DNA of 64,000 nt from Setophaga petechia (Eukaryota > Chordata > Aves > Passeriformes > Parulidae): the NCBI GenBank assembly GCA_024362935.1, contig JANCRA010000007.1, positions 18,649,003-18,713,002 of the forward strand, in the 5' to 3' direction. The notes beneath the pieces are model-generated. The model made no database searches. It was given only the letters and a program-made list of their open reading frames with translations, and was not told where the DNA came from. A program made the translations under genes and the position numbers. Positions 49,541 through 63,574 of the stretch are shown one piece after another. Position 1 is the first letter of the stretch; every line of letters begins with the position of its first letter.

Positions 49541-51024
49541 GATAAACGTGCCGAAAGTGGAAGAGTCTTTGCTGTTTCCCCTTTGCTGGCAGAACTGACT
49601 GTGCTGTCTTGTGAAGGCAACGCTGTGAATAGTGTTTGTTTCAAGGACCCCTGAGAAAAGAGAAGTCCCCGTGGGTCCGTACTCTGGAAGAGCCAGTGTG
49701 AGCTAGCCGGGAGTGCAGCAAGGGTCACTGATAATTCCAAGCAGATACTTAAATGGTCGGGGTTAAAGGGGCTGTGCATGGGTAAACTTTTGTGATTGGA
49801 CTGTTTCTATATGTGGTTTGAAGGAGGAGAACACTGGTGTGAATTTCTGAAGGATTTACATGGCTTAGGTCGGAGGGGGTTGATTTAAAAGTGAATGGTG
49901 CGTGTTGCATTTATTCTTCATGTGACACAGGTAGTTCTGAATCATGGTCATCCAGCGGGTATAAATGCTGGTGTAATGAACAGCAGTTTTAAAGACAACC
50001 TATAAGGAGAGGGGTATATTTTAAGGGAATTTTAAATTTCCACCTTCTTTTTAAAACCTTTAGTAGCCAAGACAGTTACTTTTCTTGGAGATTATACAAA
50101 GCAATAATTGAAAAATTGTTGGAAAAAGCTACTGTTGCTGTGTATAACACAACTCTTTTGTGCTTTTCTCTCTTAACCTTGGAGTGTCAAGTCTGAGCAG
50201 ATACCATTGAAAGCCTCTGAACCACAAGTTTGTAGGTTTTGGATCATAGCAAAGAAAGGTTTTATTCATTTTTAAAATTAGCACCAGGCCTCATTGCTCT
50301 GTGCCCTTTGAATGTGTGAAACAAACAATTTGCAAATACAAATTTGCCCAAATGTACATTGCTAAAGTATCAAACCTCCTATTAATTAATCTTTGCTTAT
50401 AAGTAAGCCAAACTACCCTTTGATGCTTTTTTTTTTTTCTCCATGGTAGCATGCTCATGACCTCCACTGGGGGTGTGAGCGAACCTTTTGTTGTTTGTGG
50501 TTTTTGTCTGTACTGTTTCTATACAATCAAGGTCCTGTGAAAAGGAGGAAGAGGCAGCAGGAGGTAGAAACAAGCTGGGCTATTTTGGACCAATGTCCCA
50601 TTAAAATGTTCTCCCTCTCCTTAACTCACTCCAAACTTCTATTCAGGCATACACTTTGTATCAGTCTTTAACCTGCACTAAAACCTGTAGGACACTGATA
50701 CTTTGACATTGTTGGGAAAGAATTGAAGAATCAACCAGGGATGCCTAATATTTCTTGCCTTATTTTATTGCTGAACAGCAGGAATTCAAAGTCTTTAAAG
50801 CTCTGGTACTTTGACTCTTTTATGCAGCTGAGATGATGAAATAAAAATGTGTTTGGTAAAGGAATTCAAATTAGCACTGGGTCACATAATTCCCCTGTTC
50901 TGAATATGGCCAATCAATGGCATCTCTAAGGCATCTAGAGGCAAGAGCTATGCAATTTCTGCTCATGCAGAATAATATTCCTAGCGTGGAAATTTCTGCT
51001 AATTAAAGCTCTTGCCAAGTAGAG

Positions 51025-51072
51025 TCTTTTTTCTTTTTTCTTTTTCTTTTTTTCTTTTCTTCTTCCCTTCTT
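51025..51072. repeat. Polypyrimidine (T/C) tract
   Basis: 48 consecutive pyrimidines, mostly T with scattered C. Low-complexity sequence; not linked to a recognised splice acceptor. Confidence 0.8.
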
Positions 51073-53859
51073 AAATAGCTTAAGTCAAAGCTTTGCAAGC
51101 CAGGACTTGGAGAAAGTCTCCTTATAGTTAGAACAATGCATTCAAGATTTTAAACTGCAGATCTAAGTTTCCTGCTAAAATAATTGTGATATAAATAGTG
51201 TTACATACCCTTAATAACAACTTCTATGTGAAAAAGAAACCAAATAATGTTTTCTTATGGAATTAGTGATATCTTCACAAAGGAACTATTGTGACCTGTG
51301 GTGGTATTTTGTTGTAGGAAATACACAGGAAATATACAAAAGGGGATATAGAGCACCCGGAGTAGTATCTGTTCTTCTTGTCCTATGGTAAAATAAATTA
51401 TTAACTCCCTTTAGGATTATATCTACGTATATTAAAATAATTTTGCCTGACTCTTTTATTTTCAATAATAAAGTCAGTAGCAGGGATAATAAAGCTTAAA
51501 ACTCCAGGGAAGTTAATGAAACATAAATTATTATTGAATTTGGGCTTCAGTCCAAATTTCCGGCTACTACTTATTGTAGGGCAGCTCATTCATTTTTCAC
51601 TCAGAAAAATACCTCACTCTGTGTAATGCTACACAATTAGCTAAGACCATTCCTTAACTATATAACTTATTAATTAGAAGTTAGCTGTGTGAAATGCAGT
51701 GGTCTGCAGGTTCTCATAGAATTTGGTGGCAGAACTCTACAAAGCCTTTTCACATTCCTTCCAAAATCACATAGTGTGGCAAGGATGTTATATGGTCAGT
51801 GATGTATGGTCAGTAAAATGGGCTTTTGCATTTAGTTCAGTTTTCCTAAAGAATAGTGAAATTATTTTAAAACCCCAGAAAGAATAAAGTGGTGTTTAGG
51901 TATTAGAGGAAGCAGAATGCTCAGAGTTGATCCAGAGTTCTGGAAGGCTTTTAATGCTGAGAGAAGATTTTGGTATATCAGGCAGGGAAAGCTTTGCCTA
52001 TTGTTGGCAGGGAAAGATTCTCCCCTTAAGAAGTACCTCTAATTCTCTCAGTCCATCCCATCAGCTCAAGAACAACCTCTCACCTTGGATTTCCATTCTG
52101 GATCTACGATCTCACATATTCCGGTCTGTCACAGGAATAAACTTTCCCCCTGACAGTCTCCCCATCCTTCATCCTTAGTGACAAAAGTTTATTTTGTCTG
52201 TCTTGCTAAGAAGCAAAAATTACCTCTGTTCTCATCCCACCACACTGTAATGGTCATCATTACAGAAACTAAGGAATTAGGATGCACAGATGAAGTGTAA
52301 TTTGTCCCACCCTACGGCAGATGTCCAAAATTGCTCATATGCTCTGTGGTCTAGTGGTGTCTGTGGCTGTTCATTGGCTACAAGAAATCTCTATCAACTG
52401 GCTAGATGTGCAGAGGAGGATTGCACTCCCCGAGGGTGGTTGTGTGAAGTAGAGAGCACCTTCCCATTCCAGTTCCACTGGCAATGGTAGCACTGTTCAG
52501 CCTCAGGATTAGCGTTTTGCAAGTCTGCGGTTAGTTTCAGTTTCTCTTTACACAATTGGCTTGTACCAAGCATTGGTGCATTAATAATTGCTTATCCCCA
52601 TCAGTAATGGAAATGTTGTATCTGTTGCTTTTGTGGTTTTATTTCACTGACAGTCCAGGATTTTTTCTTCCATATTGGAAGACTTTCAGAACATGTATTT
52701 TTGACAGGTCTTAGGAGCCAAAGACACGTGTTTCTATCTTGAGGTCTACTATTTATGCTTGTAATGAGGATAGTATGGACAATTATTATCAGACAAGCAT
52801 TTCCCATTCTGTTGCTACCCAGAAGTCACCAGCCTCTGTGGGAGGATTTTCTCCATGCCTAGGTTACCAAGTGCAAAGGTATCAGCTGGTATTTGCAGAA
52901 CTAGTAATTCTGTGATTTTACCATGTACTGACCATGTTTTGATTTGTTGTTTTTTGGGGTTTGTTTTGTTTTTGTTACAGCAGGCACTTTCAACTTTTCA
53001 ATGGCCCATGCACCACCATGGAGAGTCATTTAGGAAGAAATTTTTTTTCCTATTAAGGGAAGAAACTTTTCCAGTGGAAATTCTAGTGGTAACTCATGTC
53101 TGTTGAAAAACTGGTTCATCCATGTTGGTTATTTTGCCTTTGAGCTCACCTGAACTGCAGTAGCTCTTGTTACTCTTTGAGATCTCTCCTTACTGTGAGA
53201 GGATGCATCACAAGTGCCTGGCCATTGTCCTGCCTGGGATGCCTTTCTTCCATGGGAGAGGGAAGCTATAGATCATGCAGGAGAATGAGAGCAGAAGGTA
53301 ATCAGACCATTCAGATTGTGGCTGAAGCAGAAGTCGACAACTTCAGGGAGGAAAAGGGGTGGTGGCTGTGGTGTTAAAATCCATTTTTGTTCAAAACAAA
53401 TTTAAAGGAAATTATTCAAGCAGCTCTAGGCACTGGTCTTTAAGTTCCAGCCTGCAACCTCTACGGCTTTGAGTCCTTTTAGGCAGTTTGTTTCCTAGGC
53501 AGCAAAGACTCACTGAGGTCCGTGTTCAATACACGTTCAGAGTTCTGCCCGATGCACTCTGGCAGGACCCATATCTGATGAGCCACTCTAAACACTCGTG
53601 CTTGGTCAAGAGAAAAGTCGAATGGGCCATGCAACAGACAGACCTGGTGAGGCTGCAGCGTACCCTTGTACCCGCTGCACCAGTGCACGGCCAGCTGCGA
53701 TCTGCATCTTCAGACTCCTGTTTGCAAGTGGAATTTGAAAGCCCTGGAGAGAGGGTGGGGGAAAGGCAGCAGCAGCTGGGAAGCATCGGTGACCGCAGCT
53801 GGTTTTGCAAAGATCTTCTTGCAGATGGAGCTGGGATGTTTCGGCGTTTTCTGGCTCCG

Positions 53860-54080
53860 AGTAAGGCTGCAGACGAGAGGAGGATGCGCAGCGCCTTGGC
53901 ACGGCGGGTTCGCGCACGGAGCTCGGGCTGAGCCGGCTCCCGGGCGCTGTCACGGGCGCGGTGACCAGCAGGGGACAGGCGTGTCCCGAAGGCAGTGCCA
54001 GCCCCTGGGGACTGCCCCATGCTCGGGGGCGTGTTCCCAGCCAGCAGCTCTGCCGGGAGGCTTCCCTGTCTCCAGCTCGG
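53860..54080. promoter_or_regulatory. Small CpG-rich patch upstream of GDF10
   Basis: A GC-rich, CpG-dense stretch about 5 kb upstream of the GDF10 start, in AT-rich surroundings. Open frames on both strands cross it (53488-53931 plus, 53526-54088 minus) but show no known domain. It could be a secondary promoter, an enhancer or a non-coding first exon; the sequence alone does not decide. Confidence 0.35.
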
Positions 54081-55320
54081 ACGGTCACAGCCTTCTCAGC
54101 CTTAGGATAGCCTTGGCTGAGCTGCTGCCAACATGCGCTAGTGGAAGAGCCTGAGGTTAAAGGTAGTGTTTCGTATTAGATAAAACTAGCATAGGCAGGC
54201 TGAAAGGTGTTTTTTTAATTTTTTTCACCCATATTTGTGGGTCTAATGAGAGCTGTTTGCTCTCTCTGCCTTGTTTCTGAATCCATGAAGCCTCTTCTCT
54301 TGTTTCTCTTGTAAGTAGTTACCTTCCTCTTCAGGTAATTCAACAACATGGAAGAATTTATTTCTCCAGATATATCCCTTTTTTCATATTTCCTTGATCT
54401 ACCTGTCTCTCATTTCTTATACTCAGCATTTTTGAGGGGAGAGACCAACCTTGCACCTTTTTCTGAGAAAATCCCATTCTGTCCTGCAGCCTCCAGAAGA
54501 TGTGTGGATGAGTGGTTGAGTGCAGAACACTACTTCTTGAAGGTTGCACCATTAGCTGTCTCATTTGGAAGAGTTATTTAGGTTATCATCACATATTATA
54601 TTCAGTATGCTTAAAAAACCTGACAGCCAACACAGAAAGTATGCCAGAGCTTAAAGTGGGGGTTTTATTCTGATTTCCATAGACAGAATTCCTGTTGGTA
54701 AACAGAATTCACACATTGTGTGAAACTGACTCCACAGATCACTGCTGTGTAGTTTGGGTCCATGTGGATATTTTGTTTGTTGTAAAAGAATACTAAGGAG
54801 ATGTTTTCTGTTATACTAAGTTGTGGACCAAAATTTAATGTCACTATATGAACTTTGGAGTTGCATCCAAGATGAGTTTGGCCCTGTCAGTTGTTGAATT
54901 CTTGCTATGATTGATCTCAGCTTGCTTAGAAAGGGAGCATGCCAGACTAGCAACCACAGTAATCATCAGTTGAAACTCCACCAAAATTCTTATTCCCTGT
55001 AAATTGAAAAATTAAGCTTTGAAATAAGATGCTTTGTTCATCAGTCTCACACTAATTTTTCATTAACACTATATAACTCTTAAACTATTAGGAAGATTAC
55101 AATTAAAACAGTTTGAAGTATCTGATTGAAGAAAAATGGGAATATCATTCTAAGTAAGTTATTGTACTAGTTCTTGGCATTTTGTGGCATCTAATCTATG
55201 ATAGTCTCAGTTGTAAATTTCATTGCCCCTCACTCCCATTAATCATAGATGTACATAGACATAAGTAAAATAAGGCCTATTCTTGACAGAGTTCCTATAT
55301 GAATCTAAAACCATCTATTA

Positions 55321-55375
55321 TTGAATCATAGGATATTTAGGTTGAACACACATTTAAGATCCTATCTTGTAGGAA
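55321..55375 (-). mobile_element. Possible CR1 3'-end scrap (antisense)
   Basis: GAATCATAGGATATTTAGGT followed by a TTTAAGATCCTATCT-like stretch resembles the reverse complement of avian CR1 3' ends, which carry ATTCTATG-type octamers (from memory). Short and degenerate, so tentative. Confidence 0.4.
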
Positions 55376-58300
55376 TGAAATAATAAGAACACTTGCCGAA
55401 ACTTCTTCCTCCCAAACTCTATGCAGAGGGATTTTTTTCCACAAAAAGAAGAAATACCAGAAATTCCATAAGACTCACTTGGAATTGATTTATAGCAAAT
55501 TAATGAAAAAAGCTTGTTGATGAATATTGGAACAGAAGAATCATGATGCTAACACTAGATTTTTTCAATACAGTAAATTCTTTATTAATATTTTAAAATA
55601 TTTTAAAGACAAATGGAAGACATATATGTATTCTGTTGCTCAGTATACCATTGTATGGCATTCTGATGCTAAGGTGATACAGCACAACCTGCATAGTTTA
55701 GAAGATATGTTCTAGACCTTTATTATGAGCATCTTAGTGTCTCCCAGAGCCTCCCTAGAGAAACAGGCATTACCTAATAAAGTATCAAGATGGTCAAAGA
55801 CAGGCTTCTGGCTTCACCAAGGTGTAACCTCTGTGGTTCTGCTCAGTGAGACAGATGTAAAGCAGTAAAGCAATGTATTCTGAAATTGGAAAGGGCTGCA
55901 GCAGGCAGTAAAAGTTTGTAGTCAAACAAAGCGCTAAGCTTCTACTTTGTGTTTTTGGTGGGTCACGCTCCTTCCATAGGAACTGAAAGCAGCCACGGTG
56001 CCACAATGTCCCAGAGCTGGGAGTCAGAAACCCAGTAAAGTGGCTCAGCAGGGTTGCTCTGGAGCAGAGGCAGCTTCCAGCAGCCCTATCTTTAGTGAGG
56101 AGTGTCAAGTTTTTATGAGCTTTGTTACATTTTTATAGTTTAATGGGTTTTACTATTAAAATATAACAAAGCACATTAAAAATTTGCCATGGCTCATTTC
56201 CACAATCAGTAGCAATTCCTTGCTATCTGCAGCATGGGCCCCTAGGAAATACTGAATAACAAAGACTATCTTAACACATCTTTCTTATCTGCTTTAATCA
56301 TCTCGGTCTCTTTCTAGTTAAACACAGTCTTGATTTGAGACATGTTTTATTCAGCTTCAAAGCTCTTAGCACATTGGCTGGACTGGAACTGACACCTATG
56401 GGTTGACTTCTCTAGGAAAAGTAGATGGTAGTTTGTATAAATAGTGCAGATGAGAGATCATTAAAAAATGTGTTTTGAATGACACTGTCCTAGAAATAAT
56501 CGAGCACTGGATTAAAGAGTAGGGTGAAGAGTTTCAGTAAAGAAGCTGTAAAGAAAAGAATACAGTGAGAAAAGCAACTATGGTTAGTTGCTGACATTGA
56601 AAGTTTGACAGAATGGAGAATGGTATATTTGTTTTAAGAAGCAGTGCTGGCATATTCAGGTATAAGAAAAAGTACAAAGGAAGTTTACTGTGGCAGCAGA
56701 ATTCACTGTGTGCAGGCCATGAGATCTATAAATCACTAAAACACCAACTATTGTTAGATTGAGGTGGGCAGTGCTCCCAGGGATGGGAGTGTTGCAGAGA
56801 TCATGGTAGGACACTGCGCTATCCACAGCTGACAGGGACTTAACTATGAAACTAGACTGGAGAGCAAGAACTTCAAGGACAGTGGGAAATACGATGAGTA
56901 ATATGGAAAGCAGCTCCTTAGGGTATATGAGGGGGAGCACTGACGTTTTCATGTTTGTAAGATAGTGTTCTGTAAGGATGTTTGTTTGAATATTTTTCTG
57001 CATGAAAAAGCTCATAAGTGTGGTAATTCAGTTAAAATCTCATGTGGGAATTTTAAATGCTTTTTATTTCTATTAAACTGAAATCTGTAAGGCAACTTAA
57101 ATTTAGTGGAGCATCTATGTACTTGTATTGTTTTTTAAATGGTATTTAGATAACTTAAGATGCAGATGTTTCTGTACCTAATGCCATTTTCAGAAGGAGG
57201 TGGTATCTATATTAGGAATTTCAGAAAGCTTACTAGGCACTAATCAAAATTGTTTCATGCCTAAATATGATATAATTGGATTCCTTGTGAGCTTTAGGAT
57301 CAAAGAGCTTTGGAAAAGGAAAGTATTTTATTATTAATTATTGCCTTCAGTTAATTTGCTCATATGTTTTTTAAGTTCTTGTAAACGACTTCAGGGTTAT
57401 GGCAACATCACCCAGACCTGGAATAAATCCTCTGATGATGATGCATTCAGAAGGGATGTATTTACCACAAGGCATTCCAATGCTTGTCCATGGTCCCTTG
57501 TCCCCAAAGATGTTTTGTTACTATATTCATCTTCCTGCTAACAGTCTGCACTTAATATCACTCACACTCATGATTCAGAGAACACAAGTTCATCATGGGG
57601 TTTTTTATCATTGCCAAAGAAACTCCACTCATTCTTTTCTCCTTAGTCCCAAGAAGAAATAAGGATTCCAGGGAACTATTCTGAAGGGAGATGATAAGTT
57701 CAGTGGTTCTGCTTCATTACCCAAAGTTGCAGGAGCTCTTACTGCAGAAAAGACTTATAATAAATATCACTGAAAATATATTGAGATGGCTGTTAAATAA
57801 TCCCTGCTTTATTGCAGTGAAAAGTGGTTCAACAGTACAATGAGCATAGAAAATCCTTCTAGTGACGGGGTATGTGGCCTTTTTAAGGTTCTGGAATGGT
57901 AGTTGACCTTTCATGAGATGGCATGTAATCACAAGTGACAATGATGCCAGCTGGAAGATTTTAAAAGCTTCCACCCTAGGAAGAAAGGAGAAGGAACAGT
58001 TATGCAGCAGGTTTCTCAAAGGAAGATGTCTCATCCTGATGGGAAGGAAGAGAAAGAAGCCTATGCTTTTGTTTCAGAGCAAAGAGGAATAGAAGCTGGG
58101 ATAAGGGGAGATAGGAAGAAGTGAGGTAGAGAATGCCATGCGACTGAAAGCTGAAAGGGATGATACAATGTGGTACTGGTGCAATGCAGGGAGAGAAGCT
58201 GCTTAGAATGAATATTATAATTTCACTTGTCTGTAAGGGTGGAGAAAGTGTTTATTCTATGAAGTCAGAAGTAAAGCAGAAGAAGTGTTATGGTACTGTT

Positions 58301-59101
58301 TTACAGACCTGTTGAAATTGGTCACCTTAGTTGAGAGTGAATAGCTCGGAAGGTCATCTGCTCACAGTGTCATTTTTGCTGAGCCTCCACCTCTCCTTCA
58401 AAAGATTTCAAAGTGCCATTAAAATACCTGAATTGTTTGAGTGAAGAGATCTGAAGTTCTGTTGAGATCTAGTTCTCCAAATTTCTTTCCAAATTTTATA
58501 CCATATATTCTTTCCAACTTTTTCACCATGTACTGTTTTCAACTTTTCCATCAGAATCTGCATAGAGGCTTCAGTTAGATTTGGGTAAAGTTTTGTGCTG
58601 AGCTGAATTAATCAAATGCTTTTGCTTATTTTCAGCATGAAAAGTTTTTATCTTTTCCTTTCCTATAACTGGTGTAAAATTTCCCATGCCATATAATTTA
58701 CTCTTATGCCAATTAAATTGGTGCAGTTTACTTCATATGCTTAACTACAAAGGACTAATGTGAGTGAGCATTCATTCCTCTTATTCTTAATGTAACACTG
58801 TGCATGTCAAGGAATTATTTTAGTTAGACTGATTTCTGTGGGATCTGGATGTGACTGTTGGTGACCCCTACAGATTAAAGCTACAGTTAACTGGAAAGAT
58901 GAGGCATCTGGCTTTTACATGTCCAGCATTATGTGAAATGGATTCACAGATAACTGAGTTCAATGACTGAAACTGGATGCTGTGAATATCCCTAAGGATG
59001 GGAAATTACAGCTGCCTAAACTTAATTAGTGTAGTGCTAGTGACCATTCCACCTCACTATTGAGCGGCTGCATGGCAGCACTGAAAGTGAAATTGAAGCT
59101 G

Positions 59102-59244
59102 AGCATGATGGAACTGTCATGCTGACAATGTCAGCACCATCAATGTGTCAGGCATTGTCACCTTCCCATGACCTGTGATGCATAATGATGGATGTGTGTT
59201 ACATCCATCAGCTGCCTGCAGTCCACTGTCCCATGGCAGGCAGC
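59102..59244. other. Cluster of four short perfect inverted repeats
   Basis: Perfect stems: AGCATGA/TCATGCT (59102-59108 with 59117-59123), TGACAATG/CATTGTCA (59123-59130 with 59153-59160), TGATGGATGT/ACATCCATCA (59186-59195 with 59201-59210, five-base loop) and GCTGCCTGC/GCAGGCAGC (59211-59219 with 59236-59244). The third and fourth abut directly. No known RNA family recognised. Confidence 0.6.
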
Positions 59245-62200
59245 TTGCGCATCCATGGACCTTACGGCTTGTGCATCCCTTAACACACCAACTCTGAACT
59301 GCTGTGATAGCACACAGGAACACAGAATTACTCTGGGTATTTCGTTCACTTGTAAAGCAAAACAGTGAATTGTTTTCATTGACTATTTCCACCCCTCAGA
59401 TGGGAAGTACTTTTTGTGCTGTCTGAATATGGTACAAAGTGATTTTCTGTATCAAAAACTGATTCAGTACAGAAAATACTTTTTTACACATATACAAACA
59501 TACTTTCATACTTGTAACATGTATTTTGCCTAGCACTGTTTGTAAAAAAAAAAAGTTCTCTGTATGTCTTTCTTTTCATATTCACTTTAAAATGAAATGG
59601 AAAAAGCTGCCTTTGCAAGGAATTTTTATTGGCGAAGCATATCATTTATTTTGGCTCCATAAATCAACGTGCAGTCATGTTGCAAAATATGGGTAGCCCA
59701 TTTAGAAATATTCCATCAGGAGGTATAGAGGTACAGTATATTATACCTGCTGTTTCAAATAAATAGCATTCTCAATTCCTGTTCATCTGTATATAATATA
59801 TTTTATTGCAATGTAGTGCTTTCCATCAAGTTAGTTAATTTTGTTTCTGCAGTTCAACATGTAATTGATCACTACAGTACTTGCCCCTGGGACAAAGTAT
59901 CTTTTTATCCAGTGTGTTGTTTCAACTTTTTACCATTCTTCTGAAAATATTCTATATGAAATATTGTACCCAGTGCAATAAGTTTTATAGATTTTTCTAA
60001 ACTATTTTTTCTATCTTCAGCGTGTAGTCTCTAATATGTACTACACATGTCCTTCTGTTCTCTACCTACACTTTGCTCTGCAAAAAGATGCATTTCAATG
60101 TAATTTACATGAAGTTTATGGATGATTTCAGTTAGCTTAGATCACAAGGCACATTGCTTAATTTTGCGTTTAGTATCTTGTTGTTTTCATAGATACTCAA
60201 AAGAGACAGTAATGCAAAGCTTTTTAATTTCAAGATGTAATTAATTTTATTTATAAAATTTTTCTTTTCGACTTTTAAACTATTGTAAATATTTTCTTCA
60301 TATGCAAGTTTATACTGAAAGCTCAGTATGTGGCATTAGGGGTTACGCCTGTAAAACACCAGGTGATATGCTGGGAAGATCTGAATGAGAGCAATTTATG
60401 TGGTTAGTGTTCTGTGGCCTTAAATCTTTAGCTCTATCCATCTAAAATAGGTTTTCTAAGAAGGTCCATTGAAATTTTAAACAGGCATGAAAAATACAGA
60501 ACGATGATGGGTTTTGTTACTTTTGAATTCGTATTTGGCCAACTGGTTGAAGTAAAATAATTGGAAAAAAAGATACAGATATATGGTAAAATTTCCCTGC
60601 ACAATGTATTTGAATTTGGAGATAATCTAAATTTGTATTGCTGTACCAAACTGAAGACAAGGGCTTTCTCTTTATAGAGAAAATTAAAAATATTTCAATA
60701 TTAAAATAATTAATTACTTCAGGAATATGAGTTACTTAATCTTTCTAATGCACTTATGCATCACTATTACAGCAAACAGAAAATTTTGGAAATTCCAGAA
60801 AAATTGTTTAGATATTAAAATTTAGACTTCATTAGGGCATAATCCATGTGGTTTTTTGTTTGCCTTTTGTTAGGATTTTTATGAGTTGAGCAATTGAAAA
60901 GAATATTCATAAATCAAGAAGCTAGTTACAAATAGTTACATTATGTGCAATCAGCTTAGAATTAAAATGGATAGCATTTATGATTGGGGTGATCAGTCAT
61001 ATTTCTGATTCCTGAAATATGTATTTTTAAGTACCTGGGACATAATTAGTGCAGCATGAATTGCAATAACAGATCTTCAGTAAAAAAAATTAAAATATAT
61101 TGTTAATAGTAATGAAAACAACGTTATATTGTATTCTGAACAATTATATTTCCAGTACGCTTTCAGGGTTAAGGAAAAATACCTATGTAGTAGAAAAACT
61201 TGTATGCTTTAATAGTAGTATATGAGCAGTAAGAGTTTCTAAAAAATGTTCCAGACTAAACATAAGTGATTTCCCTTTTGAAAAACCCTAGCAGAATAGC
61301 CTGAATGGTTCTTTAAATGTTACTGGTGCAGCTTAGCCAGTAACACTTTCTCCATTGAACCATGTACTTAACGCTGGAACTTTCTTGCCAGTGTAATTTT
61401 TCTGTCTGGCTGTAAATTGTCTTGTGCTTTAATGCATTGCATACATCCACATTTCTTCTCTGAGACTGATGAGTGGAAGAATCTGGAAAAGACATGTTGT
61501 TATCAGGTGACTACAAGTGAGTACTCAGAGCACTAAGCTCTAGGTCTGGTGTACTCAAACCAACGTTGATTTGTTACTGAAACAGTACTGAACTCTCAAA
61601 CTACCCCATGGAAGTGTATGCATCAAAGAAATATCACAGCACTTACCCAATGCTTTAAGACTCTTTAGGACTGTTTTAATTTATTCTCAACAGATACTGG
61701 ATTGAGCTATGTGCTTGCAGTCCTTGACAGCATTGGAGGTCATCACTCAGCTGAGTGCATGCGATGAGCTGGGGACTGTATTTGTGCGTTCTTACTGTGG
61801 CCTTCGGTTTTGCTTTTGTAGGCAAGATTCATGAGCTACTCTGCTCTTACCTATTGTGGTTTCCTGTCTTTTCATCATGTTTGCAAGGCGAAACTGTAGT
61901 AGTCTCTTCAGGATGTTTTCCTGGCTGTTCTGGCTGTGATTGGAGAACTGAGGATTCTTCTGGTTTATTTTCTTTGTCCATTTCTCATCAGGTGGTTCAC
62001 AGTGTGCATCCATAATCCTTACTTGTTGATTGATGTCACCATTTACTAGCAGCACATATATAATTTTCATTATTCAAGGAAAATATGTTGCCAGCAAGAA
62101 TGAAGGAATTTAAGGTTTGGAAAATAGTATTTAATTTTGTAACCAAATATTTCAGGAATATATCCTGATGTTATGAGTCCTCTATTATTGCATAAAAAAT

Positions 62201-63559
62201 CATTATTGTTTTAATATACCATCATATAGCTTTTAACATACTTCTTTGAGTCATTATTCTTCTTCTGAGCTTCTAAAAAGCAGAAATTCTGTCTGTCTTA
62301 CAGGTGCTACAGAAATCTTAAACTGTTTATAATATTAATGGTAGAAATCTCATTTTATGCTTATGTTCTTAACAGTCGTGTGTTGTTTCCACCATCAAAC
62401 ATTGCACGTTGTAAGCATGTTTTGGACATTAACATTGAAGTTATATGCATTGGAAATTGTTTAAATATTTGGGGGAAAAGAGAGGAATAGATACTGTGGG
62501 CATGTAAGTGAAGAATGCCAAATGCAGAAGAAACATGCATTTACAGTTCTGGTGTTGACACTGACATTTCTCTTTGGAAAGAGAAGAGATGTAAAGCTAG
62601 TGAAAACTGGAAATGGCTGGAGAATGAGTATGAAATCGGAATAAAGAATTAGTCAAGGTGCCTGAGAGACTGCAAAGGAAAGTCTGGAAGGATAAGGTGC
62701 TGGGTCAAGGATTCAGAGTACCTTCATTTTGTAATAATTTCCCTCAATTTTTAAAAAAAATTTTATTTTGGCAATAAATGAGGCGGTTATTACAACAGAT
62801 TTTGGATAATTTGTATACATTTGCTATGCAGTCGTCCTAGAGCAGGTCCACTTTGAGCATTGAATTAGAAAACTGTAGATATGATTTTTGATTATCTCAG
62901 CAGATATTTTTATACAGGCTAGAATTCAGGGTGAGCAGGCAAACTGAATTATAGTATTTGCACATATCTGCTGTTTGGCTTGCTACTTTAATAATACTTT
63001 TGAAATTATTTTTCTGCATGTACTAAGGACACATATCCATTCACATTGTGAAACTCAGGCATACACAGACTGTAAAAATGGGCACATGGAAGGAAGGATA
63101 TGCACAGAGGCCCAGATGTACTCAAAGCCAGGAGGGCATAGGGCTGTGCATGCACATCCACATCAGAAGCAAATTCAGATACTCAAAATGGGAGCCACGT
63201 GACCATGAACAATATCGCATGAATACACACATAGATACCTACACACCACGGTTCCCTTCACAGCTGTATAAAGTGACAGAAAGGCCTGGAGCTCTGCAAA
63301 CAGCATTAAAAGGCATCCACACAGCCATGACTGTCTCAGGCTGGAAAAAAAGAGAATACTGAAAAATACTGTCTGGGAGAACAAAACAGGAGAGTCAACC
63401 CATCAAATGTCTGGAACTAAAATAATGCCAGAGAGTATACCCCAGCCAAAATCACTGCCAGCAGCTAAGTTAGTCACACAGCAAGAGCACTCATCCACAC
63501 ATACATAGGCTGCAAGAAAAATATCCACCACCTGCCAGCTGGCTACTAACAACCATGAC

Positions 63560-63574
63560 GTGTGTGTGTGTGTG
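63560..63574. repeat. Short (GT)n microsatellite
   Basis: About 7.5 GT units. No further role visible. Confidence 0.8.

Noticed and set aside
53488..54154. Overlapping 147-164 aa open frames on both strands
   Set aside because: No recognisable domain and no clear splice signals; GC richness explains the absence of stops. Kept only as a CpG-rich patch.
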